From Microbacterium sp. RU1D (GTDB lineage Bacteria; Actinomycetota; Actinomycetes; Actinomycetales; Microbacteriaceae), in assembly GCF_900156435.1 (NCBI RefSeq), contig NZ_FTPQ01000002.1, positions 558,001 to 622,000 of the forward strand: a stretch of 64,000 bases of DNA, read 5' to 3'. Under the pieces are notes generated by a model. It worked only from the letters and a program-made list of their open reading frames with translations, did not search any database and was not told the DNA's origin. The first letter of the stretch is position 1. Every line of letters starts with the position of its first letter. This document shows, piece by piece, positions 52,426 to 61,345 of the stretch. The translations under genes and the position numbers were made by a program.

Positions 52426-53234
52426 CGTTCGGTCGGACGGGAGCCGTCGGTGGTGTCGGGCGCGTCGGCCGGACTCGCCGTCGGCGCTTCACCGGACGCA
52501 CCCGCGCCCCGCGTGCCGTCGTGCCCGGCGCCGGCGTTCCCCGCTGCGTCGCCCCGTGCGCCGTCGTCCTGCGGCTCGGCCGCGGACGGCTTCGGTGCGA
52601 TGCGTTCGCCATATCGCGGCGGCTCGTCGCTCGAGGGCGCCGCGATCGGGGCGGGCGGCCGCGGCGGGGCGGTGGGCGCCGTCGACCCGGGCGTGATGCG
52701 TTCGCCGTACTGCGGCGGGTCGGCTGGCGACGCGGTGGGACGGGACACGACGGTGCGCGGTGCGCCGGACGGGCCGACGATCCCCCGCGCCTTGTGCACG
52801 CTGGGAGCGGCGACGCACACGTCGTAGTGGTCGGCGGCGACCTGCATCACGGAGGCGAAGTCGCGGCGGCGCCGCACGATCGAGTAGGTGCCGAGGCTGA
52901 GCAGCATGCCGAGCGCCATGCCGACGAGCAGGACGCCCACGAACAGGGAGATCTGCAGAGTGGGCTGACCCAGCACGAAAATGAAGGCGAAGAGCAGCCC
53001 GAGCATGAGGCCGTTCAGCGCGCCCGACCGGGCCGCGGTGGCGTAGCCGAGACGCCCGGTGACGCGTTCGATCGAGCGCAGGCCCGAACCGACGATCGCG
53101 ATGTCGCGCGCCGGCACCTCTCCGGCGATCAGCGACGAGACGGCCTTCTGGGCCTGCTCGTATGTCGGGAACGAGGCGATCTTCTCGCCGACCTCGTCTC
53201 GACCGGCACCCGGGCGCTGTGCGAACATGCTCAT
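52422..53234 (-). CDS. General stress protein 17M-like membrane protein
   Basis: The 270-residue product starts with the Gsp17M/YflT-like module (ASFPTYEQAQKAVSSLIAGEVPARDIAIVGSGLRSIERVTG). Two transmembrane helices follow (ALNGLMLGLLFAFIFVLG, ISLFVGVLLVGMALGMLLSL), then a conserved RRRRDFASVMQVAADHYDVCV. The rest is a disordered Pro/Ala/Gly-rich tail with the heptad PP(Q/R)YGERI present twice. Function is unknown; the position matches M. tuberculosis Rv1234. ATG 53234 follows CAGGAT by 6 nt. Confidence 0.78.
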   Translation of the reverse strand: MSMFAQRPGAGRDEVGEKIASFPTYEQAQKAVSSLIAGEVPARDIAIVGSGLRSIERVTGRLGYATAARSGALNGLMLGLLFAFIFVLGQPTLQISLFVGVLLVGMALGMLLSLGTYSIVRRRRDFASVMQVAADHYDVCVAAPSVHKARGIVGPSGAPRTVVSRPTASPADPPQYGERITPGSTAPTAPPRPPAPIAAPSSDEPPRYGERIAPKPSAAEPQDDGARGDAAGNAGAGHDGTRGAGASGEAPTASPADAPDTTDGSRPTER

Positions 53235-53293
53235 TTCACCATCCTGTCACGCGCGCCTGGGGCGTTCCGAGGTGTTGCGCATGAGGTGCGGAC

Positions 53294-53299
53294 TACGCT
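53294..53299 (+). promoter_or_regulatory. -10 box (TACGCT) for the 53306 operon
   Basis: It lies 6 nt before GTG 53306. Four genes (53306-56324) follow without gaps. Confidence 0.5.
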
Positions 53300-53305
53300 G
53301 GACCG

Positions 53306-54625
53306 GTGAGCACGCAAAGGGTTTTCGTCGCCCGCTTGGCGGGCTGCACGGTGTTCGACCCGGCGGGCGACCGCCTGGGCAAGGTGCGCGACGTCGTGGT
53401 GATCTACCGCGCGTCGGCCGCGCCGCGCGTCGTGGGCCTCGTCGTCGAGATTCCCGGGCGCCGACATGTGTTCGTGTCCATCGGACGCGTCACCTCCATT
53501 CAGGCAGGCCAGGTCATCACGACCGGCCTCATCAACGTGCGCCGCTTCCAGCAGCGCGGCGGCGAGGTGCGCGTGATGGCCGAGATGCTGGGGCGTCGCG
53601 TCAGGCTGATCGACGGCTCCGGCAGCGCGGTCATCGAAGACGTCGCGATCGAGCGCAACCGCCTCGGCGAGTGGGACGTGGGGCAGCTGTTCCTGCGCCG
53701 CCCGCGCACGAGCGCATCGCCTTTCGCCAAGGGGGCGACCACCTTCGCCGCGTGGAGCGAAGTGCGCGAGAACCAGACGCCCGGAGAGGCGCAGTCGGCC
53801 GAGCAGCTGGTCGCGACGTACTCCGAGCTCAAGCCCGCCGACCTCGCCAACACCCTGCTCGACCTCCCCGAGGAGCGCCTCATCGAGGTCGCCGAAGAGC
53901 TCAGCGACGACCGCCTCGCCGACGCGCTCGAAGAGATGCCCGAAGACGAGCAGGTGCACATCCTCGAGCAGCTCGGCGACGAGCGCGCCGCCGACATCCT
54001 GGATGCCATGGAGCCCGACGACGCGGCCGATCTCCTCGGTCAGCTCCCCGAGTCGCGCTCGGAGCAGCTACTCGAGCTCATGGAGCCGGAGGAGGCGGAC
54101 GACGTCCGCGCTCTGCTGCAGTACGGCCCCGACACGGCCGGTGGCCTCATGACCCCGGAGCCGATCGTCCTGTCGGCCGATGCCACCGTGGCCGAGGCCC
54201 TGGCCCTGATCCGTCGCCACGAACTGCACCCCGCCCTCGCGGCGTCCGTGTTCATTACCCTCCCCCCGTACGAGACACCCACGGGGCGCCTCCTGGGCAC
54301 GGTGCACTTCCAACGCATGCTGCGCTACCCGCCGCACGAGCGCCTCGGCGCGATCATCGACGACACGCTCGAGCCGGTCCCCTCCGACGCCACGGCCGCC
54401 GAGGTCGCGCGTCTGCTCGCGAGTTACAACCTCGTGTCGCTGCCCGTCGTCGATCAGGCCCACCGCCTGGTCGGCTGCGTCAGCGTCGACGACGTCCTCG
54501 ACTACCTGCTGCCCGACGACTGGCGCACGCACGACAGCGACGATCCGAAACCCCCGACCACGGTCCGGCCCCTGCAGACGCAGAGCATCCCCACCCAGAT
54601 CCCGCAGACCCCGAGGAGGCGCTGA
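53306..54625 (+). CDS. PRC-barrel / MgtE N-terminal / CBS-domain protein (no channel domain)
   Basis: The 439-residue product has a PRC-barrel-like start (LAGCTVFDPAGDRLGKVRDVVV and a second copy LGRRVRLIDGSGSAVIEDVAI). An MgtE_N superhelical domain follows (LPEERLIEVAEELSDDRLADALEEMPEDEQ, DILDAMEPDDAADLLGQLPE), then two CBS domains (GGLMTPEPIVLSADATVAEAL, VSLPVVDQAHRLVGCVSVDDVLDYL). The transmembrane channel of MgtE is absent, as in Rv1232c-type proteins. It is probably a soluble sensor of Mg2+ or adenylates acting with a partner; the DUF1003 protein directly downstream is an obvious candidate. Confidence 0.87.
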   Translation: MSTQRVFVARLAGCTVFDPAGDRLGKVRDVVVIYRASAAPRVVGLVVEIPGRRHVFVSIGRVTSIQAGQVITTGLINVRRFQQRGGEVRVMAEMLGRRVRLIDGSGSAVIEDVAIERNRLGEWDVGQLFLRRPRTSASPFAKGATTFAAWSEVRENQTPGEAQSAEQLVATYSELKPADLANTLLDLPEERLIEVAEELSDDRLADALEEMPEDEQVHILEQLGDERAADILDAMEPDDAADLLGQLPESRSEQLLELMEPEEADDVRALLQYGPDTAGGLMTPEPIVLSADATVAEALALIRRHELHPALAASVFITLPPYETPTGRLLGTVHFQRMLRYPPHERLGAIIDDTLEPVPSDATAAEVARLLASYNLVSLPVVDQAHRLVGCVSVDDVLDYLLPDDWRTHDSDDPKPPTTVRPLQTQSIPTQIPQTPRRR

Positions 54626-55179
54626 TGGCACGCAACAACAAGACGCCCGCCCTCGATGCGCCCCGCGGGCGCACCGGCGTCCTGGCGCCTCGCACCCCGC
54701 AGCCCTCGCGCGACCGCTTCGGCCGCTTCACCGAGTGGGTCGCACGCGCGATGGGCACCCCGACGTTCCTGCTGTCGCTGACGATGTTCTGCGTGCTGTG
54801 GATGGGGTGGAACTCTCTCGCCCCCGACGACTGGCGCTTCGACTCGGCCGCGATCGGTTTCACGGCGCTGACGCTCGTGCTCTCCCTGCAGGCCTCATAC
54901 GCGGCGCCCCTCATCCTCCTCGCGCAGAACCGCCAGGACGACCGTGACCGCGTGCAGATCGAGCAGGACCGCCAGCGCGCCGAGCGCAACCTCGCCGACA
55001 CCGAGTACCTCGCCCGCGAGATCGTCGCCCTGCGCATGGCCGTACGCGACCTGACCGACGAGGTCATCACGAAGGACACGTTGCGCGCCGAGCTCAAGGC
55101 CGCCCTCGAGCGGCTCGACGAGCACGACGACGCCCCGCGCGCCGAACTCCGGCCCGACGCACGCCGGTCCACCCCGTGA
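54625..55179 (+). CDS. DUF1003 family membrane protein
   Basis: The 184-residue product has the family core GRFTEWVARAMGTPTFLLSLTMFCVLWMGWNSL...FDSAAIGFTALTLVLSLQASYAAPLILLAQNRQDDRDR, with two transmembrane helices. A long coiled-coil tail follows (RVQIEQDRQRAERNLADTEYLAREIVALR). Function is unknown. The ATG at 54625 shares a base with the previous stop (TGATG), and AGGAGG just upstream lies inside that gene. The end overlaps mrp. Same order as in mycobacteria. Confidence 0.9.
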   Translation: MARNNKTPALDAPRGRTGVLAPRTPQPSRDRFGRFTEWVARAMGTPTFLLSLTMFCVLWMGWNSLAPDDWRFDSAAIGFTALTLVLSLQASYAAPLILLAQNRQDDRDRVQIEQDRQRAERNLADTEYLAREIVALRMAVRDLTDEVITKDTLRAELKAALERLDEHDDAPRAELRPDARRSTP

Positions 55180-56324
55180 CCGGCGCCCTCGCCGACCGGG
55201 TCCGCGACGCGGTCGCCGGCGTCACCGATCCGGAGCTTCGACGTCCCCTCGGCGAACTCGACATGCTCCGCGACGTCGCCGTGCGCGACGGCGTGGCCGA
55301 GGTCGGCATCGCCCTGACCATCGTCGGGTGCCCCGCCGCCGACCGCATCGAACGCGACGTCCGGGATGCCGCGGCCTCGGTCTCCGGCATCCACGCGGTC
55401 GACGTGCGCGTCGGCGTCATGTCGCCCGACGAGCGCAAGGCTCTGACCGAGAAGCTGCGCGGGGGCCGGGCGAAACGCGAGATGCCCTTCGGGCCCGACT
55501 CCCTCACGCGCGTCATCGCCGTCACCAGCGGCAAGGGCGGCGTCGGCAAGTCGACGGTCACCGCGAATCTCGCCGTCGCCCTCGCCGCGCGTGGACTGCG
55601 CGTGGGGCTCGTCGACGCCGACGTGCACGGGTTCTCGATCCCGGGCCTGCTCGGTCTCGTCGACGCGGACGGGCTGCCGCCGGCGCCCACGCGCCTGGAC
55701 GACCTGATCCTTCCGCCCGTCGCGTACGGGGTGAAGGTGATTTCGATCGGCATGTTCCTCCGCCGCCCCGGAGAGGATGCCGCCGGCGCGGTCGCCTGGC
55801 GCGGTCCGATGCTCCACCGCACGGTGCAGCAGTTCCTCACCGACGTGTTCTTCGGCGACCTCGACCTGCTGCTGCTCGACATGCCCCCCGGAACGGGCGA
55901 CGTGGCGATCTCGGTGGGCCAGCTGCTCCCCCACGCCGATGTGCTCGTCGTGACGACGCCGCAGGCCGCGGCCGCCGAGGTGGCCGTGCGCTCGGGGCTC
56001 GTGGCGCGGCAGACCGGCCAGCGTCCGATCGGCGTGATCGAGAACATGGCGGCCATGACGCTGGCCGACGGCACGGTGCTCGACCTGTTCGGCGCCGGGG
56101 GTGGCGACGAGGTGGCCCGCGCGCTGTCGACCGACGAGACGACGGTGCCGCTGCTGGCATCCGTGCCCCTCAGCCCGGCCCTGCGCTCCGGCGGCGACGA
56201 CGGCCGCCCGGTCGTGCTGTCGCAGCCCGACGACCCCGCCGCACGCGCGATCGACGCGGCCGCGGCGGCACTCGCGATCCGCCCCCGCGGCCTCGCCGGC
56301 AAGCCCCTGCGCCTGAGCGTCTGA
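55176..56324 (+). CDS. mrp: Mrp/NBP35-type Fe-S cluster carrier ATPase (P-loop)
   Basis: The 382-residue product has an N-terminal MIP18-like domain (LADRVRDAVAGVTDPELRRPLGELDML). The ParA-like ATPase has the deviant Walker A SGKGGVGKST (K125), VDADVHGFSIPGLLG and LLLDMPPGTGDVAISV. Mrp proteins deliver Fe-S clusters to apo-proteins. The Cys pair that often follows the ENM motif is absent (ENMAAMTLADGTVLDLFGAGGG); an N-terminal-domain Cys (GCPAAD) remains. GTG 55176 overlaps the DUF1003 stop. tatB lies convergent behind it. Confidence 0.92.
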   Translation: MTGALADRVRDAVAGVTDPELRRPLGELDMLRDVAVRDGVAEVGIALTIVGCPAADRIERDVRDAAASVSGIHAVDVRVGVMSPDERKALTEKLRGGRAKREMPFGPDSLTRVIAVTSGKGGVGKSTVTANLAVALAARGLRVGLVDADVHGFSIPGLLGLVDADGLPPAPTRLDDLILPPVAYGVKVISIGMFLRRPGEDAAGAVAWRGPMLHRTVQQFLTDVFFGDLDLLLLDMPPGTGDVAISVGQLLPHADVLVVTTPQAAAAEVAVRSGLVARQTGQRPIGVIENMAAMTLADGTVLDLFGAGGGDEVARALSTDETTVPLLASVPLSPALRSGGDDGRPVVLSQPDDPAARAIDAAAAALAIRPRGLAGKPLRLSV

Positions 56325-56378
56325 CCGTCGCGATCAGGGGGCAGAGCGGTCGAAGCCACCGGATGACGCGCCACGACA

Positions 56379-56491
56379 GGTGGTCGAGCCCGTCGACCCC
56401 ACCGCGCCCCCGCACCCCCGCCACGTGGCCGAGCCCGTCGGAGCCTCCGAACCCCGCCCTAACACCGGTCCCTTCGACACGCTCAGGGACC
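56379..56491. repeat. Cluster of 25-bp palindromic repeats between mrp and tatB
   Basis: 56379-56403 (GGTGGTCGAGCCCGTCGACC plus five) and 56467-56491 (GGTCCCTTCGACACGCTCAG plus five) are two subtypes of the palindromic family seen at 9638 and 18772. A half-copy lies at 56427-56445. No gene is visible in the 185-bp gap. Confidence 0.6.
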
Positions 56492-56509
56492 ACCCGCGCG
56501 ATCCGCCGC

Positions 56510-56881
56510 TCAGGTCGCTTCGTCGTCGAACGGCGGACGCTCGCCGGGCGCAAACGGGGGCACCGTCGGCTTCGGCTTGGCCGCGAGGGCCGCGGCACCG
56601 GCGGCCCGCATCGTCGCGGTCGGGGTGTCGTCGAGAAGCGCTTCGCGGATGATGCGCCGCGGGTCGTACTGACGCGGGTCGAGCTTCTTCCAGTCCACCT
56701 CGTCGAACTCGGGGCCCATCTCATCGCGCATGCGGGTGCGGGCCCCCTGCAGCGTCTCTTTCGCGCGCTTCGTGAACTTCGCGAGCGCCTCCGCGTATCG
56801 CGGCAGCCGCTCGGGACCCACCAGCAGGGCGGCGATCACGCCGATCAGCAGCAGCTTCTCGATCGTGAGGCCGAAGAACAT
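56510..56881 (-). CDS. tatB: Sec-independent protein translocase subunit TatB
   Basis: The 123-residue product has the Tat A/B signature. A short N-terminal transmembrane helix (LTIEKLLLIGVIAALLVGPERLPRYAEALAKF, with the GPERLP hinge) is followed by an amphipathic helix and a charged tail with a run of prolines. It forms the twin-arginine signal receptor with TatC. ATG 56881 lies 6 nt after TAATCT. The synteny tatB-mrp is shared with mycobacteria (Rv1224, Rv1229c). Confidence 0.92.
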   Translation of the reverse strand: MFFGLTIEKLLLIGVIAALLVGPERLPRYAEALAKFTKRAKETLQGARTRMRDEMGPEFDEVDWKKLDPRQYDPRRIIREALLDDTPTATMRAAGAAALAAKPKPTVPPFAPGERPPFDDEAT

Positions 56882-56887
56882 GGCTCC

Positions 56888-56893
56888 AGATTA
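56888..56893 (-). promoter_or_regulatory. -10 box (TAATCT) for tatB
   Basis: It lies 6 nt before ATG 56881 on the minus strand. GGAGCC between them could also act as a ribosome-binding site. Confidence 0.45.
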
Positions 56894-56953
56894 CCGGCCG
56901 CGCCTGGCGATGGAGCACCGTCCGGCCGTCTAGCCTGAGTCGAGGAGGTCCAC

Positions 56954-57592
56954 GTGAGCGGTCAGCAGGCGAACGAACGGTTCGTGCAGGAGACGACGGT
57001 CGAGCCCGAGCACATCGCTCGCGCCCGGGCGCACGCCCTCGAACTCGGTGCCGCACCCGTGAGCCCCGCCGTCGGCGCGCAGGCGGCCGTGATCTCCGCG
57101 GCATCCCGTGCCCTCAACATCGTCGAGGTCGGCACCGGCGGCGGTGTGTCCGGGCTCTGGCTGCTGCACGGGTCGCCGCGGGCGACGATCACGACGATCG
57201 ACAGCGAGCCCGAGCACCTCGGCGCCGCCCGTCAGGCCTTCGTCGACGCGCGCATCCCGGCCGCCCGCGCCCGCTTCATCACCGGTCGAGCCTCCGACGT
57301 GCTGCCGCGCATGAACGAGGCGTCCTACGACATCGTCTTCATCGATGCAGACCCCGAGGGCGTCATCGAATACGTCGAGCACGGCCTGCGCCTCGTGCGC
57401 GCCGGCGGCACAGTGCTCATCCCGCGCGTGCTCGCAGGCGGTGCGGTGGCCGATCCCGTGCGCCGAGACGCGGTCACGACCGCCTACCGCTCGCTCATCC
57501 AGGAGGTCCAGGCCTCCCCCGCGGTCATCGGCGCCCTCTCCACCACGGGCGAAGGGCTCCTGCAGCTCACGACGCGCCCGACCGGCGCCTGA
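56954..57592 (+). CDS. O-methyltransferase family protein
   Basis: The 212-residue SAM-dependent enzyme (class I, catechol O-methyltransferase group) has IVEVGTGGGVSGLWLLHGSP (SAM loop), ITTIDSEPEHLGAARQAFVDA and YDIVFIDADPEGVIEYVEHGLRLVRAGGTVLI. GAGGAGGTCCAC precedes GTG 56954, and TAGCCT at 56932 could be its -10. In mycobacteria the homologue Rv1220c lies next to sigE-rseA-htrA-tatB. Here sigE and rseA are not in the interval and htrA is elsewhere in the window. Substrate unknown. Confidence 0.9.
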   Translation: MSGQQANERFVQETTVEPEHIARARAHALELGAAPVSPAVGAQAAVISAASRALNIVEVGTGGGVSGLWLLHGSPRATITTIDSEPEHLGAARQAFVDARIPAARARFITGRASDVLPRMNEASYDIVFIDADPEGVIEYVEHGLRLVRAGGTVLIPRVLAGGAVADPVRRDAVTTAYRSLIQEVQASPAVIGALSTTGEGLLQLTTRPTGA

Positions 57593-57720
57593 GCCTGCTG
57601 CCCGATCCGGCTCCGGATGCCGTGCTCCGCGGCATCCTGTCGTGACGAGCACGCAGCGGCGCCCCGCCGCCCCGCGCCGCGAAGCGCCCCGAAACGAGGA
57701 CCTCGCCGCCCCGAGGAACG

Positions 57721-57754
57721 ACGAAGGCCGACCCCCGAGGGGATCGGCCTTCGT
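57721..57754 (-). terminator. Terminator hairpin of the DUF3117 gene
   Basis: ACGAAGGCCGACCCC (57721-57735) pairs with GGGATCGGCCTTCGT (57740-57754) with one mismatch and a CGAG loop, 12 bp after the minus-strand stop. It may also stop transcription from the methyltransferase. Confidence 0.75.
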
Positions 57755-57766
57755 GCGCAATGATCG

Positions 57767-57940
57767 TCAAGCGGCGCCGACGACACCACCGAGCACGTCG
57801 TAGAGTTCCTTCGCCTCGGCGTCGTTCACCGAGACGACGAGACGCCCGCCGCCCTCGAGCGGCACGCGCACGATGATCAAGCGGCCCTCCTTCACGGCCT
57901 CCATCGGTCCGTCGCCGGTACGCGGCTTCATGGCTGCCAT
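57767..57940 (-). CDS. DUF3117 family small protein, 57 aa
   Basis: ATG 57940 follows GAGGAAAAGGGGG on the minus strand. It gives MAAMKPRTGDGPMEAVKEGR, then LIIVRVPLEGGGRLVVSVND and a short C-terminal helix. The MAAMKPRTGDGP..A.KEGR..I.RVPLEGGGRLV core is the DUF3117 family, for example M. tuberculosis Rv1211. It is extremely conserved in actinobacteria and its function is unknown. It is flanked by its own hairpin terminator. Confidence 0.92.
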   Translation of the reverse strand: MAAMKPRTGDGPMEAVKEGRLIIVRVPLEGGGRLVVSVNDAEAKELYDVLGGVVGAA

Positions 57941-58068
57941 CGCGGCCCCCTTTTCCTCGTTGGTCTGACGACTAGTTTAGTGTGTCGGCGCGCGCACCCG
58001 TCGTACCGCGCCTCGGACCCCGCCGCGCCGTCTGAGCCGGTGCCGCCCGGGTCGCCGGAGAGACGGCC

Positions 58069-59292
58069 TCAGGGGATCTGCCAGAACGTGTTCCCCAGCG
58101 CGTACATGTTGTAGATCCACCACCACTGGCCGAGCAGCGCGACGGCGAGCACACCGAGCCGCCACGCGCGGGAGGGCGGCACCGCCAACGCCCCCCAGAG
58201 CGGCGACACGGGCACGAGCAACCGGAAGATGCTCGACTGCGGGAAGAACACCAGCAGCAGGTAGATCAGATAGCTCGCCGTCCACAGACGCGCCTCGACA
58301 CCGAGCTTCCGAACCTGCGGCAGCACCACGAGAGCCACGGTCACCCCGCCGACGAGCAGCACCAGGGCGATCACGCCCGCCACCGGCCCCGGTCCCCACT
58401 GGGTGAACCAGAACTGCGCCCCCTGCACCCACCCCTCGACGGGAACGAAGCCACCGCCGGCATCCGCGATCCAGTTGCGGCGCCACGCGAGCTCGGTCGC
58501 CAGGTACGCACCGGCATCGCCCGTGACCACCGCCGCGATCGCCTGCCACGCGAACCCCACCGCGCTCGACAGCACGCCCAGCGCCACGATGTGCACGACC
58601 TCTGCCGTCCGCAGCGCCTCCGCGCGTCGGCGCACGAAGCGGTGGATGCCGTAGAGCCCGAGGAAGAGCGCGAAGGCCAGGATGCCGGGACGCGTGAACC
58701 CCATCACGGGCACCAGCAAGTACAGCCACCCCCACCGGCGCCGCTGGACGCACCACAGGGCGACGAAGAGCAGGAAGAGGAACAGCGACTCGGCGTAGCC
58801 GATCTGGAACAGGGCCGCGAGCGGCCCGCTCGCGAAGAACACGACGGCCCACATCGCCGCCGACCCGCCGATCCGCTCCCGCAGGAGGGCGTGAAGCATG
58901 ACGCTCGCACCGTATCCCGACGCGAGCGAGATGGCGACAGCGCCCGCTCCCCACGAGCCGAGGAGGAACCCGAGGCCCGCCGCGAGGAAAGCGTAAAGGG
59001 GCATGAACGCCCACGCGTTCTCGGCCACGTGCCCCGTCGTGGTGATCGGCAGGTGCTCCGGGTAGCCCGACACCGCCGCGAACCAGTACCACTGCGCGTC
59101 CCACCCGAGGGCGAGGTCGCCGAGCGACGGGGCGATGCCGTAGCGCGACCCCGGCCCCGACAAGGCCGAGGCGAGCAGGAAGAACCCGGTCGTCACCATG
59201 CGCGCGGCGACGTAGACGACCGCGATGCGCGCCGCCACGGGCAGCCGCTCCCATGCGCGCACGGGAGCGGGGATCGTGGCCGCTGCGGTCAC
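58069..59292 (-). CDS. Polytopic glycosyltransferase, PIG-V/mannosyltransferase-like
   Basis: The 407-residue product has about ten transmembrane helices. An early loop reads LALGWDAQWYWFAAVSGYPEHLP with the catalytic-type acidic residue. A second conserved segment, ENAWAFMPLYAFLAAGLGFL, is typical of GT-C PIG-V enzymes that use polyprenyl-phosphate mannose. The C-terminus ends WWIYNMYALGNTFWQIP. It probably glycosylates a lipid, protein or wall polymer at the outer face. GTG 59292 overlaps the dapE stop (GTGA), so it is downstream in the dapE operon. Confidence 0.75.
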   Translation of the reverse strand: MTAAATIPAPVRAWERLPVAARIAVVYVAARMVTTGFFLLASALSGPGSRYGIAPSLGDLALGWDAQWYWFAAVSGYPEHLPITTTGHVAENAWAFMPLYAFLAAGLGFLLGSWGAGAVAISLASGYGASVMLHALLRERIGGSAAMWAVVFFASGPLAALFQIGYAESLFLFLLFVALWCVQRRRWGWLYLLVPVMGFTRPGILAFALFLGLYGIHRFVRRRAEALRTAEVVHIVALGVLSSAVGFAWQAIAAVVTGDAGAYLATELAWRRNWIADAGGGFVPVEGWVQGAQFWFTQWGPGPVAGVIALVLLVGGVTVALVVLPQVRKLGVEARLWTASYLIYLLLVFFPQSSIFRLLVPVSPLWGALAVPPSRAWRLGVLAVALLGQWWWIYNMYALGNTFWQIP

Positions 59293-60365
59293 GACCCGCT
59301 CAGCCAGGCCCGCAGACCCCGCTCGACGGCGTCGATCTGCGCGACGGGTACGCGCTCCTCGTCGTGGTGGGCCAGGTGCGGGTCGCCGGGGCCGTAGTTG
59401 ACGGCCGGGATGCCGAGGGCCGAGAAGCGCGCCACGTCGGTCCAGCCGTACTTGGGCTTGGGCGTCGCGCCCACCGCATCCACGAACTCCTTCGCGAGCT
59501 CGGCGTCGAGACCGGGACGCGCGCCCTCGGCGATGTCGACGATCTCGACCTCGAACCCGGTGAACACGTCGTGCACCACGCGAGCGGCGGCGGCCGCGTC
59601 ACGGCTGGGGGCGAAGCGGTAGTTGACCTCGACCTCGCACGCGTCGGGGATGACGTTGCCGGCGACGCCTCCCGTGATGCTCACGGCGTTGAGACCCTCG
59701 CGGTACACCAGGCCCTCGACCTCGATCTCGCGGGCGCGGTATTCGGCGAGGCGGGCGAGGATGGGCGCCGCCTTGTGGATGGCGTTCTCGCCGATCCACG
59801 AGCGCGCACTGTGCGCGCGGACGCCGGTCGTGCGGACGAGCGCGCGAAGCGTGCCGTTGCATCCGCCCTCGACCTCGCCGTTGCTGGGCTCGCCGAGGAT
59901 CGCGAAGTCGCCCTCGAAGAGGTCGGGACGGTTGCGCGAAAGACGGCCGAGACCGTTGAGCGCGGAGTCCACCTCCTCGTGGTCGTACCACATCCAGGTG
60001 ATGTCGACCCCGGGCGCGGTGAGCTCGGCGGCGAGCTTGAGCTGCACGGCGACGCCGGCCTTCATGTCCACCGTGCCGCGACCCCAGAGGAACGCCTCGC
60101 CGTCGATCTCGCGATCCTCGGTGGGGAGGTTGCCGTTGATGGGGACGGTGTCGATGTGGCCCGCGATCACGACGCGGCGCTCCCGGCCCAGGGTGGTCCG
60201 CGCGACGATGGTGTCGCCGTCGCGGATGACCTCGAGGTGGTCGTACGCCGAGACCGCGGACTCGATCGCGTCGGCCAGCGTCGTCTCGTCGCCGGAGACG
60301 CTGTGGATGTCGCAGATGACCCGGGTGAGGTCGACGGAGGACGAGGTCAGGTCGAGCGCGGTCAT
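59289..60365 (-). CDS. dapE: Succinyl-diaminopimelate desuccinylase
   Basis: The 358-residue M20-family enzyme has its zinc ligands in VVIAGHIDTVPING (His, Asp), LWGRGTVDMKAGVAV (Asp), WYDHEEVDS (Glu-Glu, catalytic base and ligand), ILGEPSNGEVEGG and YGPGDPHLAHHDEE (His). It hydrolyses N-succinyl-LL-diaminopimelate to LL-diaminopimelate and succinate in lysine and peptidoglycan precursor synthesis. ATG 60365 follows AAAGGAT. The gene is divergent from dapD with 43 bp between the starts. Confidence 0.94.
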   Translation of the reverse strand: MTALDLTSSSVDLTRVICDIHSVSGDETTLADAIESAVSAYDHLEVIRDGDTIVARTTLGRERRVVIAGHIDTVPINGNLPTEDREIDGEAFLWGRGTVDMKAGVAVQLKLAAELTAPGVDITWMWYDHEEVDSALNGLGRLSRNRPDLFEGDFAILGEPSNGEVEGGCNGTLRALVRTTGVRAHSARSWIGENAIHKAAPILARLAEYRAREIEVEGLVYREGLNAVSITGGVAGNVIPDACEVEVNYRFAPSRDAAAAARVVHDVFTGFEVEIVDIAEGARPGLDAELAKEFVDAVGATPKPKYGWTDVARFSALGIPAVNYGPGDPHLAHHDEERVPVAQIDAVERGLRAWLSGS

Positions 60366-60396
60366 GCCCCGATCCTTTCACACGCGATCCCGCCGG

Positions 60397-60402
60397 TAGC
60401 CT
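60397..60402 (+). promoter_or_regulatory. -10 box (TAGCCT) for dapD
   Basis: It lies 6 nt before GTG 60409, with no ribosome-binding site between. Confidence 0.55.
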
Positions 60403-60408
60403 GGGTCG

Positions 60409-61329
60409 GTGAGCAATGAACGACGCATCAGCGCTGCCGGCCTCTCCACCCGCACCACCGACGGAACGGTGCTCGACGCCTGGTTCCCGCAGCCCGTCCT
60501 GGGCCTCCCCGACGACTTGGATGCCGCCGCCGCGGCGCTGCAGACCTCAGCCGGCGCCGACGAGCGCCGCGACGCAGTGATCGAAACGGTGATGCTCACG
60601 ATCGACGCCGACGCAGCCCCCGCCTCGACCGTCGACGCCTACCTCCGCCTGCACGCGCTGTCGCACCTTCTCGTGCGCCCCAACGAGATCAACCTCGACG
60701 GGATCTTCGGCCACCTGCCCAACGTCGCGTGGACCACCGCCGGTCCGATGCGCCCCGAAACCGCGGCGCGCACCCTCCCGCAGCTGAAGCGCCACGGCAT
60801 CCAGGTGCAGGGGCTCGACAAATTCCCGCGTCTCACCGACTACGTCCTGCCCGCGGGCGTGCGCATCGCCGACGCCTCGCGCGTGCGGCTCGGCGCGCAC
60901 CTCTCCCCCGGCACGACCGTGATGCACGAGGGCTTCGTCAACTTCAACGCCGGCACGCTCGGCTCCTCGATGATCGAGGGGCGCGTGTCGCAGGGCGTCG
61001 TGATCGGCGACGGCACCGACATCGGCGGTGGCGCTTCGATCATGGGCACGCTCTCGGGCGGCGGGACGCACCGCGTCTCGATCGGCGCGCGCACCCTCCT
61101 CGGCGCCAACGCCGGCATCGGCATCTCGCTCGGCGACGACTGCGTCGTCGAGGCCGGGCTGTACGTCACGGCAGGCACGAAGGTGCGTGTCGGCGACGAC
61201 ACGGTCAAGGCCGGCGCGCTGTCGGGCCGCGACGGCATCCTGTTCCGCCGCAACTCCCTCACCGGCGCCGTCGAGGCCTCGGCTCGCGCCGGCGTCGGCG
61301 TGACCCTGAACGAGGCCCTGCACGCCTGA
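60409..61329 (+). CDS. dapD: Tetrahydrodipicolinate N-succinyltransferase
   Basis: The 306-residue product is the actinobacterial DapD type. An N-terminal domain ([15 protein letters not shown]) is followed by a left-handed beta-helix of hexapeptide repeats ([65 protein letters not shown]). It transfers succinyl from succinyl-CoA to tetrahydrodipicolinate, three steps before the DapE reaction product. A repeat hairpin with a T-run (61346-61412) follows the stop and probably terminates it. Confidence 0.94.
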   Translation: MSNERRISAAGLSTRTTDGTVLDAWFPQPVLGLPDDLDAAAAALQTSAGADERRDAVIETVMLTIDADAAPASTVDAYLRLHALSHLLVRPNEINLDGIFGHLPNVAWTTAGPMRPETAARTLPQLKRHGIQVQGLDKFPRLTDYVLPAGVRIADASRVRLGAHLSPGTTVMHEGFVNFNAGTLGSSMIEGRVSQGVVIGDGTDIGGGASIMGTLSGGGTHRVSIGARTLLGANAGIGISLGDDCVVEAGLYVTAGTKVRVGDDTVKAGALSGRDGILFRRNSLTGAVEASARAGVGVTLNEALHA

Positions 61330-61345
61330 CGCCCCGCCCCCGCAC

